Shown here: one piece after another, positions 57,369-64,000 of the stretch
Position numbering within the stretch: position 1 is the stretch's first letter
Layout: each line of letters starts with the position of its first letter
DNA from: an uncultured Campylobacter sp.
Lineage (GTDB): Bacteria; Campylobacterota; Campylobacteria; Campylobacterales; Campylobacteraceae
Length of the DNA: 64,000 bases
Reading direction: 5' to 3'
Assembly (NCBI GenBank): GCA_934718785.1
Contig: CAKVAF010000003.1
Span: forward strand, 1-64,000
Translations under genes and position numbers: made by a program
Notes under the pieces: model-generated
Databases searched by the model: none
Seen by the model: only the letters and a program-made list of their open reading frames with translations
Told to the model about the DNA's origin: nothing

Positions 57369-58744
57369 CTTGTCGCCTTTAAAAGCTCGTTTTTAAGCTT
57401 TTTTAAATTTAAACTCAGCTTAAGCTCGTAGTGTTTTTTAGGCTTTAAAGCCTTTAAATCCTCATCAAAATGCTTTAAATTTTCTTTTAAAAATGCCCTT
57501 GAACGCTCTAAACTTGGCACTTCATACACACAAACACCCTTTTTAAAAATAGGCTTTAAAAGCTCTTTTGCCCTTAAATTAGCCTTTAAACTCGGCTTTT
57601 CATTTTCTAGGCAAAGCAAGTCATAAAGTGCTTTTTTGCTTGTTTTATCAAAAATGCGGTAAAGTTTTTTCGCACTTGGATTTGAAATTTTTTCCACGCT
57701 TTCGCTGATTTTAATTTTTGGTGCGATTTGGCGGTTTTCTTCGGTGGCTACAAGCTTATACACACAGCCTAAAACGGGGCTACTTTTAGCCGTGATGAGC
57801 TTTTCGCCCACGCCAAAAGCATCAATGGGCGCGTTTTTAAGCTTTGTGATTTCAAACTCATCTAAACTTCCGCTAGCAATGATTTTACAACTCTTCAAAC
57901 CCGCTTCATCCAAACACTTGCGAATGATTTTAGAAAGCTTGAGTAAATCCCCACTATCAAGGCGCACGCCAAACTCACTCACGCCTAAGGGCTCAAGCAC
58001 TTCTTTAAAAGCTTTTATGGCATTTGGCAAGCCACTTTTAAGCGTGTTGTAAGTATCAAGCAAAAGCACCGCACTGCGCGGATAAAGCTCGCAATAAGCC
58101 TTAAAAGCGCTGAACTCATCATCAAACATCTGCACCCAAGAATGCGCCATCGTCCCGCTCACTGGTATACCAAAAAGCTTACCTGCAAGCGTGCAAGCAC
58201 TACCCGCACAGCCTGCTAAATAAGCCGATCTGGCTCCAAAAACTGCCGCATCGCTTCCTTGAGCGCGCCTTGAGCCAAACTCAAGCACTTTTCTACCCGC
58301 AGCTTGCCTTACTATGCGGCTGGCTTTTGTGGCGATAAGGCTTTGATGATTGAGAGTTAAGAGTAAAAAAGTTTCTAAAATTTGAGCTTCACATGCTTTT
58401 GCGCGCACGCTCAAAATGGGCTCGTTTGCAAAGACGATTTCGCCCTCGCTCACAGCCTTAATATCTCCGCTAAATTTAAAATCCTTTAAAAAGTCTAAAA
58501 ACGCCTTGTCAAAGAGCTTTTGCTCTTTTAAAAACGCGATATCGCTTTGATCAAAATGCAAATTTTTTACAAAATCAATCACGCTTTTAAGCCCAGCAGC
58601 CACGACAAAGCCCGCATTATCAGGCACTTGGCGAAAAAAAATTTCAAAATAGCAAATTTTATCCTTAAAGCCCTTTTTAAGATAGCCCGCACTCATTGTA
58701 AGCTCGTAAAAATCACAAAGTAAGGATAGATTTAATTTTTTCAT
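57365..58744 (-). CDS. pncB: Nicotinate phosphoribosyltransferase
   Basis: 459 residues. Substrate blocks: DFYELTMSAGYLKKG, the phosphorylated-His region SGTMAHSWVQMF, GVRLDSGDLLKLS and IIASGSLDEFEITKL. It makes nicotinate mononucleotide in NAD salvage. C-terminal Lys/Leu-rich tail. It overlaps pcm. Confidence 0.9.
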   Translation of the reverse strand: MKKLNLSLLCDFYELTMSAGYLKKGFKDKICYFEIFFRQVPDNAGFVVAAGLKSVIDFVKNLHFDQSDIAFLKEQKLFDKAFLDFLKDFKFSGDIKAVSEGEIVFANEPILSVRAKACEAQILETFLLLTLNHQSLIATKASRIVRQAAGRKVLEFGSRRAQGSDAAVFGARSAYLAGCAGSACTLAGKLFGIPVSGTMAHSWVQMFDDEFSAFKAYCELYPRSAVLLLDTYNTLKSGLPNAIKAFKEVLEPLGVSEFGVRLDSGDLLKLSKIIRKCLDEAGLKSCKIIASGSLDEFEITKLKNAPIDAFGVGEKLITAKSSPVLGCVYKLVATEENRQIAPKIKISESVEKISNPSAKKLYRIFDKTSKKALYDLLCLENEKPSLKANLRAKELLKPIFKKGVCVYEVPSLERSRAFLKENLKHFDEDLKALKPKKHYELKLSLNLKKLKNELLKATR

Positions 58745-58762
58745 TCATTTCCTTGTTTAAAC

Positions 58763-58917
58763 GGCTCGTCTTTTTGGCGCCTTTGTGGGAGTTTGAATTT
58801 TTAAAACTGCGGCAGGCTACTTGCCTAGCCTTGTTTTAAAAATTCTGCACAACCCCCAAAGTCTCTCAAAAATACTTCACCTTAGTCGTGCTTCGGTGTC
58901 GCGCAAGATTTTGGTGG
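58763..58917. repeat. MITE-like palindromic element, family C copy 3
   Basis: Longer and more diverged than the other two. It keeps GGGAGTTTGAATTTTT and the complement of GGGTTGTGCAGAATTTTT, and ends like copy 2 with GCGCAAGATTTTGGTGG. It carries an inner family B-like CTGCGGCAGGC. It fills the gap between nrdB and pncB. Confidence 0.65.
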
Positions 58918-58955
58918 ATTTTCCTATGCTCGCTCATTTATCGCCAAAGCCTTGA

Positions 58956-59978
58956 CTAAAAATCATCAAAGCTGATACTTCCTTTAGAATAATTTGTAAC
59001 CTTACCCTCAAAGAAGTTTGTGCGCTGATCGTTGAATTTAGAAAAATCATCCACCCATTTGATAGGATGGCTGGCGTTGTAAAGGCGGTTAAGATTAATG
59101 GCTACAAGGCGTTGGTCGATTAAATAATGAATGTATTGCTCGATGATCTCGTCTGTAAAGCCCATGATTTGATTTTGCGTGATGTATTTGCCCCATTTAA
59201 TCTCAAGCTCGCCTGCCTTTTCAAACATCGAATAAATTTTATCTAAATTATCTTGATGAAAAAGATCAGGACGCTCTTTACGTGTTGAATTGATCATATT
59301 TTGAAACAATAATAAATGCGTGATTTCATCTCTTTGAATGAAGCGAATCATTTGCGCAGAGCCTAGCATTTTGCCCGTGCGAGCCAGCGCGTAAATGGCT
59401 GTAAAGCCGCTGTAAAAATAAATGCCTTCTAAAATTTGATTAGCCACCATAGCTAAAAGCAGCTTGTTATCATCGATATCACCTGCTAGTTCTTCATAAA
59501 TTGAGCTGATGAAGTCGTTTTTCTCGCGCAAGGTATCATCGTGCTTTTCCATTTCATAAATCATATCTGTGTTTTCGCAAATGGCTTCGACCATTACAGC
59601 ATAAGACTTTGAGTGATTTGCTTCTTCGTAAGCTTGGCGGGTTAAAATGGCGTTGATTTCTGGGGCGGTGATGTAGGGATTGATATTATCGGCTAAATTA
59701 TTTGCCTGAAAGCTGTCCATCGAGATGAGCTGCGACCAAACCAAATCATACATTCTTTTTTCAGCAGCTGTGAGATTGCAGCGATAATCAAGAGCGTCTT
59801 TTGTGGTATCGACTTCTTTAGGAAACCAAGTATTAGCCTCCATCAAGTCCCAAAGCTTGAGCGCCCAAGTGTATTTTACTCTAGTGAAATTTAATATGCC
59901 GTGGGGATTGCCATCAAAGACCTTGCGTTCGCTCAAAGTTTCGGTGGAATTAGGATTATAAATTCTCTTTCTTTGCAT
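58956..59978 (-). CDS. nrdB: Ribonucleotide reductase beta subunit (class Ia)
   Basis: 340 residues from the ATG at 59978, five bases after AGGAG; the longer frame from 60035 overlaps the RDD gene and has no support. Di-iron ligands and radical site are seen in YEEANHSKSYAVMVEAICE: Glu, His and the Tyr four after the His. It holds the tyrosyl radical for NrdA. It overlaps the RDD gene by 23 bases. Confidence 0.92.
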   Translation of the reverse strand: MQRKRIYNPNSTETLSERKVFDGNPHGILNFTRVKYTWALKLWDLMEANTWFPKEVDTTKDALDYRCNLTAAEKRMYDLVWSQLISMDSFQANNLADNINPYITAPEINAILTRQAYEEANHSKSYAVMVEAICENTDMIYEMEKHDDTLREKNDFISSIYEELAGDIDDNKLLLAMVANQILEGIYFYSGFTAIYALARTGKMLGSAQMIRFIQRDEITHLLLFQNMINSTRKERPDLFHQDNLDKIYSMFEKAGELEIKWGKYITQNQIMGFTDEIIEQYIHYLIDQRLVAINLNRLYNASHPIKWVDDFSKFNDQRTNFFEGKVTNYSKGSISFDDF

Positions 59979-60396
59979 CATCGCTCCTTTGTATGATAAA
60001 AGTTTTGCTAAAAATATCGTGAAAGCAAAGCCCATCTTTTCTAAAAAGGCTCATCAAAAGCCCAAAAATAAGCGCACTGCCCACGATAAATAAAATATAT
60101 CTTAAACAAATTCTAAAAAAACCTGCTTTTTTCAAAGTATCCATTCTCAAAAGATACAAATCATAAGCCTTAAGCCCCGGACTTTGCGCCTTTAGGCTTA
60201 AAAAAACGCCTTGTAAAATTCCAAAGCTCAAAGAGCAAGTAAAAATCACGCTTTGACTCGCTAAAAACGCTTCTTTTGAGCCTAAAATAAAATAAGACAA
60301 ATACAAAATCGGCACATAAATGATAAAAATATCGATCAAAAATGCCCGAAACCGCTGCCAGCGTGTGGCTTTGAAAGCTTTGATTTTGCTTGCCAC
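59956..60396 (-). CDS. RDD-family membrane protein
   Basis: 146 residues. The family start RWQRFRAFLIDIFIIYVPILYLS (Arg-Asp in the first helix) and three membrane segments. Cj0232c orthologue by position. Function unknown; RDD proteins may carry ions or small molecules. It begins one base after pyrE ends and its end overlaps nrdB. Confidence 0.8.
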   Translation of the reverse strand: MASKIKAFKATRWQRFRAFLIDIFIIYVPILYLSYFILGSKEAFLASQSVIFTCSLSFGILQGVFLSLKAQSPGLKAYDLYLLRMDTLKKAGFFRICLRYILFIVGSALIFGLLMSLFRKDGLCFHDIFSKTFIIQRSDDAKKENL

Positions 60397-61008
60397 TTAA
60401 TTGCCACGACTGCCCGGTTTCACAGCTTTAGAGCCATTTTTACACAAAGGACACTCATTTGGCTTGTAAATTTCAAAGTCAAAATTACCCAAAGCAAAGA
60501 AAGGCAGGTTTTCGCTTAGCTTCGCTCCTGCTTTTCTTTGAGAATCTTTTAAATTTGCCACTTTACAAAAGCCCCGATTTGCCAAGGCTGCAAAGCCAAC
60601 GACCACCCCGCCTAAGCTCTCAATCACAGCTTTACTCTCCATAGCCGAGCCACCTGTTGTGATGATATCTTCGCAGATGATGAATTTCTCGCCCTCTTTT
60701 ACCTCAAAACCCCTGCGCAAGCTCATTTGGTCATTTACTCTTTCAGTAAAAATAAATCTTTTTCCAAGCGCTCTTGCAAGCTCGTATCCTGCTAAAATCC
60801 CGCCTAAAGCCGGCGAGCAAATGCAATCTATTTTAATATCAGCTTCGCCAATGACTGCGGCAAGCTCTTCGCAAAGCTTTTGCGCTAGCTTTGGGCTTTC
60901 AAGCACTTTTGCACTTTGTAAATAAAACTTTGAATGCTTGCCTGAGCTGAGTAAAAAATGCCCTTCTAAAAGTGCGTGATGATCTTTATAAATTTGTTCT
61001 AAATTCAT
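60397..61008 (-). CDS. pyrE: Orotate phosphoribosyltransferase
   Basis: 203 residues. The PRPP loop is [17 protein letters not shown], and the start has [19 protein letters not shown]. It makes orotidine 5'-phosphate in pyrimidine synthesis. It is in the frr-pyrE-RDD-nrdB run, as in C. jejuni. Confidence 0.93.
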   Translation of the reverse strand: MNLEQIYKDHHALLEGHFLLSSGKHSKFYLQSAKVLESPKLAQKLCEELAAVIGEADIKIDCICSPALGGILAGYELARALGKRFIFTERVNDQMSLRRGFEVKEGEKFIICEDIITTGGSAMESKAVIESLGGVVVGFAALANRGFCKVANLKDSQRKAGAKLSENLPFFALGNFDFEIYKPNECPLCKNGSKAVKPGSRGN

Positions 61009-61022
61009 CTTTTGCCCTTGAT

Positions 61023-61580
61023 TTAAAGCTTTAAAAGCTCGGCTTCTTTGCTTTTTACTAGCTCGTCAATTTTGGCTGAGAAGCTATCGGTTAGCTTTTG
61101 CACCTCATTTAAAGCCTTTTTGGCTTCATCTTCTGAGATCATTTTGTCCTTTTCAAGCTTTTTCACCGCGTCATTTGCGTCTTTTCGCACATTGCGAATC
61201 GATACTTTAGCCTTTTCGCCCATAGCCTTAGCTTGCTTGGCGTTTTCTTCTCTTTGTTCTTTAGTCATCGGCGGGAAAAAGAGCTTCACAGCTTCGCCGT
61301 CATTGTTAGGATTGACCCCGATATTTGCCGCAGCGATGGCACTTTCGATATTTTTAAGCAAGGTTTTTTCCCAAGGCGTGATGCTGATTGTCATCGCGTC
61401 TGTGGCAAGCACTGTAGCCACTTGATTTAAAGGCGTTTGCGTGCCATAGTAATCGACTTGAATATGATCTAAAATGTGCGTATTCACCTTACCTGTGCGA
61501 AGTGTGGTAAAGTCCTTTTTCAGCGCTTCTAGCGACTTTTCGCTACTTGATTTTTGCTTGTTTAAAATATCATTAACCAT
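61023..61580 (-). CDS. frr: Ribosome recycling factor
   Basis: 185 residues. [20 protein letters not shown] and [16 protein letters not shown] are family hallmarks. It splits post-termination ribosomes with EF-G. It is preceded by secG with nine bases between. Confidence 0.95.
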   Translation of the reverse strand: MVNDILNKQKSSSEKSLEALKKDFTTLRTGKVNTHILDHIQVDYYGTQTPLNQVATVLATDAMTISITPWEKTLLKNIESAIAAANIGVNPNNDGEAVKLFFPPMTKEQREENAKQAKAMGEKAKVSIRNVRKDANDAVKKLEKDKMISEDEAKKALNEVQKLTDSFSAKIDELVKSKEAELLKL

Positions 61581-61589
61581 AATTTTTCC

Positions 61590-62006
61590 TTAATTGCTTG
61601 AATTTGCTTCTGCGGGTGCAGAATTTACAGGTGCTGCAGGAGCTTGGCTTGGTGCGATATTTTGCGAAGCAGCAGGAGCGGTGCTTTGTGGTGCGTTAGG
61701 GATTTGTGGGACATTTGGAATGCTTGAGTTGTTTTCTTTAGCAAGCTCACTTGCGCGCTCAGCTACTGAGCTTTGACTTGCTGCGCTATTATAAAGATAA
61801 CTTAGAGTGATGGTATTTGCGATGAGTAAAAGCCCCATGAAAAAGGTAAATTTAGCCAAAAAGCCTGAGGGTCCTTTTGCTCCAAAAAAGCTTTCATTGC
61901 TGCCACTATACGCTCCAAGCCCTATACTAGAGCTTTTTTGAAGCAATACCGCAATACAAATCACACACACTAAAATCACTTGAAACACGATAAAAAGGGT
62001 CGTCAT
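61590..62006 (-). CDS. secG: Preprotein translocase subunit SecG
   Basis: 138 residues. Two helices (1-22 and 52-75) with the conserved loop VLLQKSSSIGLGAYSGSNESFFGAKGP between them. The tail is Ala/Pro/Asn-rich and longer than in E. coli, as in other Campylobacter. AAGGA precedes the ATG. It heads the secG-frr-pyrE-RDD-nrdB series. Confidence 0.9.
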   Translation of the reverse strand: MTTLFIVFQVILVCVICIAVLLQKSSSIGLGAYSGSNESFFGAKGPSGFLAKFTFFMGLLLIANTITLSYLYNSAASQSSVAERASELAKENNSSIPNVPQIPNAPQSTAPAASQNIAPSQAPAAPVNSAPAEANSSN

Positions 62007-62104
62007 AAATTATCCTTGATGAAAATTAAAAGCAAATTCTAGCTTAAAAATCTTAAATTACTGCTGAAAAAACTAAGAATATAAAAGAAAATGTAGATAA
62101 ATTT

Positions 62105-62133
62105 AAAAAGCCCCGCAGCTTTTGCAGGGCTTT
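62105..62133 (-). terminator. Rho-independent terminator of the BI-1 gene
   Basis: On the minus strand AAAGCCCTGC and GCGGGGCTTT form a GC-rich stem followed by TTTTT. It lies 4 bases downstream of the BI-1 stop codon. Confidence 0.85.
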
Positions 62134-62137
62134 AAAA

Positions 62138-62839
62138 TCATTCTCTATTTGTGATATTAAGGATACTCAAAAGAGATGAGAAAAGATTAAGAAAGTCTAG
62201 GTAAAGACTTACAGCGCCTTCAACTGGCGTTTCGTAATTGCCACGGATAATGTTTTGTGTATCATATAAAATGAAAAGGCTGAACAAAATCGCCGCAATG
62301 GATGAAATTACAAGCGAATAGATGGCACTTTGAAAGAAAAGCCCGATCAAAGAAGCCACGATAAGCACGATTAAAGCGACAAAAAGAAGCTTGCCCATCA
62401 TCGTAAAATCGCGCTTTGTATTCATCGCAAAAAGGCTAAGCGCACCAAAAGCAACAGCGGTTAAAGCAAAAGCTTGAGCGACGATCACGCCACCATTTGC
62501 AAGAGCTAAGGTCGAGTATAAAAGCGGTCCAAGGCTTGCTCCCATGATGAAAGTGAAAGCAAAAAGTAAGATTAAATTCAGCGGAGCCCTTCTTTTGCAC
62601 GCTTGCAAAGCAAATAATAATAAAATCGCCACACCAAAAAACACAAGCGAAGTGATCATACCTCCTCTTGCAAACAAAGGTATGAGCGCAGTTGTGCCTA
62701 CATAAGCACCCGCCGCACCCGCTAAAAGCGAAGCTGCAAAGAGCTGATAAGTTTGTTTGATGAAAGTGCTGAGTGCTGAACTGCTGCGAGCGCTTTCAAA
62801 TTCGCCATTTCTGGCATAATCTCTATCATAAAGACTCAT
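62138..62839 (-). CDS. Bax inhibitor-1/YccA-family membrane protein
   Basis: 233 residues from the ATG at 62839, which is preceded by GGAGG; the TTG at 62851 lies within that ribosome-binding site. Seven membrane segments, starting SLYDRDYARNGEF and TFIKQTYQLFAASLLAG. Cj0236c orthologue. BI-1 proteins leak protons or calcium in some systems; the role in Campylobacter is unknown. It has its own terminator. Confidence 0.88.
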   Translation of the reverse strand: MSLYDRDYARNGEFESARSSSALSTFIKQTYQLFAASLLAGAAGAYVGTTALIPLFARGGMITSLVFFGVAILLLFALQACKRRAPLNLILLFAFTFIMGASLGPLLYSTLALANGGVIVAQAFALTAVAFGALSLFAMNTKRDFTMMGKLLFVALIVLIVASLIGLFFQSAIYSLVISSIAAILFSLFILYDTQNIIRGNYETPVEGAVSLYLDFLNLFSSLLSILNITNRE

Positions 62840-62978
62840 TATTTCCTCCAAAAATATTAATGTTTATAAATTTAGCAAAAAAGATTTAACAAAAAGTTAA
62901 AATTTGCCAAAACTTTGTTTTTGAAATGATATAAATTTAAATCATTCTCCAAATTTTAGTGTGCGCGTTTTGCCCTTT

Positions 62979-64000
62979 TTAAAGCACCTTTCTTTTTTCT
63001 AAAGCTTCTCTTAAAGGCACAATGTCAACTTTCAGCCTTTCATTTAAAACTTCGACATAGTCAATGATTTCCTCAAGCCACGCTTCGTGTGAGAAAATCC
63101 ACGCTGTGAGCTTGTTTTGCTTATCTGCTTCATTTTTGATATTTTGCACATAAAGAGGAGCAAACTGGCTTTCTTGATGAAATAAACTCGGGCTTAGAAT
63201 TTCATTGAAAAACTTAGAATTTGGCTTTTCAAGGCGATTTTTGATCTTATCAATGCTTTGATTGATCTCATCTAGGGAGTATTTTTGCGAGCCTTTGGTG
63301 AGATTTTGAATTTTTTTGAGCGTTTTTTTGCACTCTTTGACAAAATTTTGAGAAATTTTTAAGCCTTTTTTAATCTTCTCATAAGCTTGTATCATATAAG
63401 CACTACTTTGATGACGCGTTGGTTTTATAGGCTTTGGCAGCTTTTTCTTATCAGTAAGTGGAGCTAAAAACTCTTCACAAATTTCTTTAAAAGGCTTTTC
63501 GATGCTTCCTATGATGCGCGCACCACCTTCAGTGGCGTTGTAAGTTTTGATATAGTCTTTGTTCATATCGATGTAACCCTCATAAATTTCTTTAAACAAA
63601 AGCCAAATTATAGTTGTATAAACTTCGCCCTTGCCCCCATATGCAGGCACTGAGATGAGTTTTTTAGTCTTAAAATCATCCTTGTGAAAATCAGCCACCA
63701 TATAATTTTTCGTGTGCGTTTGCCCATCTTCGCCAAATGCCAAGTCCTGCCCGATTAAAATAATATCCTTAAAGCCAAGCAGTGTGGCAAACTCATAAGC
63801 CATATTCATCACGCACATACCACCGCCTAAAAAGCCAAAGTCCTTTAAATTCAAATACCTTGCAAAATGCAAATTCCTTTGTGTAAGCACATAGCTTCTT
63901 TTGTTGCGCTCTAAATACTTTATCGTCGTTGGATGCGTAAGAGAAAAAAGCACAAATAAAATATCCTTATCAAAATCTTTATAATCTCTTTCAAAAAACT
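62979..64000 (-). CDS. Motility accessory factor (Maf)/DUF115-family protein, 5' end outside the window
   Basis: At least 340 residues are visible; the frame stays open through 64000, so the GTG at 63953 is not the start. Typical MptE-like block GGGMCVMNMAYEFATLLGFKDIILIGQDLAFGEDGQTH, a YNATEGGARI motif, and a helical C-terminal part. Maf proteins transfer nonulosonic acids (pseudaminic or legionaminic) to flagellin and lie in flagellin glycosylation loci. It suggests such a locus starts just beyond the right edge. Which sugar is used cannot be read. Confidence 0.85.
   Translation of the reverse strand, partial: FFERDYKDFDKDILFVLFSLTHPTTIKYLERNKRSYVLTQRNLHFARYLNLKDFGFLGGGMCVMNMAYEFATLLGFKDIILIGQDLAFGEDGQTHTKNYMVADFHKDDFKTKKLISVPAYGGKGEVYTTIIWLLFKEIYEGYIDMNKDYIKTYNATEGGARIIGSIEKPFKEICEEFLAPLTDKKKLPKPIKPTRHQSSAYMIQAYEKIKKGLKISQNFVKECKKTLKKIQNLTKGSQKYSLDEINQSIDKIKNRLEKPNSKFFNEILSPSLFHQESQFAPLYVQNIKNEADKQNKLTAWIFSHEAWLEEIIDYVEVLNERLKVDIVPLREALEKRKVL

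Noticed and set aside
16082..63000. tRNA genes or a CRISPR array in the intergenic regions
   Set aside because: No cloverleaf-like T-loop or regularly spaced repeat was found; repeated sequences seen are short dispersed palindromes without regular spacers.

Overview
The window is chromosomal DNA of a Campylobacter species. It is AT-rich, and gene order and protein content match Campylobacter jejuni blocks: UPF0323 lipoprotein / glutathionylspermidine-synthase-like / D-2-hydroxyacid dehydrogenase / YajQ (Cj0371-Cj0374), ctsG-tsaD-pgp1-dxr-cdsA (Cj1343c-Cj1347c), rdgB with a divergent MFS pump (Cj1374c/Cj1375), cmeRABC, frdCAB, mutY plus radical SAM, SPFH-ilvE, and pcm-pncB-nrdB-RDD-pyrE-frr-secG-BI-1 (Cj0228c-Cj0236c). 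The blocks are joined differently from C. jejuni and carry accessory genes, so this is a relative of C. jejuni rather than C. jejuni. I cannot name the species.

Layout. 1-1950: 3' part of a glycosyltransferase-like gene. 2034-12134 (minus): an aryl-polyene-type lipid operon (apeA-like, C, D, E, F, G, a fused H-I, J, K, L, M) ending in an rplT whose normal 5' end is missing. 12255-16081 (minus): yajQ, a dehydrogenase, an ATP-grasp ligase and a lipoprotein. 16498-18615: chemoreceptor. 18698-24898 (minus): pseudopilin, tsaD, pgp1, dxr, cdsA, aspB. 25061-26224: an FkbM methyltransferase broken by two frameshifts. 26389-31592: MFS pump, rdgB, a 31-residue membrane peptide, cstA and its small partner. 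31842-38638: cmeR (stopped by an in-frame TAA) and the intact cmeABC efflux operon. 38933-39767: a second broken FkbM gene. 39859-49195: small HTH regulator, frdCAB, lgt, lipoproteins, SDR, mutY, radical SAM. 49268-51865: a decayed type IIG restriction-modification gene with a G11 tract. 52081-62839: mostly housekeeping. 62979-64000: 5'-truncated Maf (motility accessory factor) gene.

How the genes work together. The 2-12 kb operon encodes activation of an (aryl) acid, two acyl carriers, acyl and glycosyl transfer, and lipid export, which is the tailoring and export half of an aryl-polyene pathway. The main ketosynthase, ketoreductase and extra dehydratase are not beside it. CmeABC is a tripartite efflux pump whose repressor is interrupted while its operator remains. 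FrdCAB supports fumarate respiration, CstA peptide or pyruvate uptake, and Pgp1 helical-shape peptidoglycan trimming.

Intergenic regions carry three families of short dispersed palindromic repeats, often side by side. Several genes (cmeR, two FkbM genes, the RM gene and possibly rplT) are broken by single changes. These may be real decay, phase variation or sequence errors. No rRNA, tRNA, CRISPR array or insertion sequence was seen.
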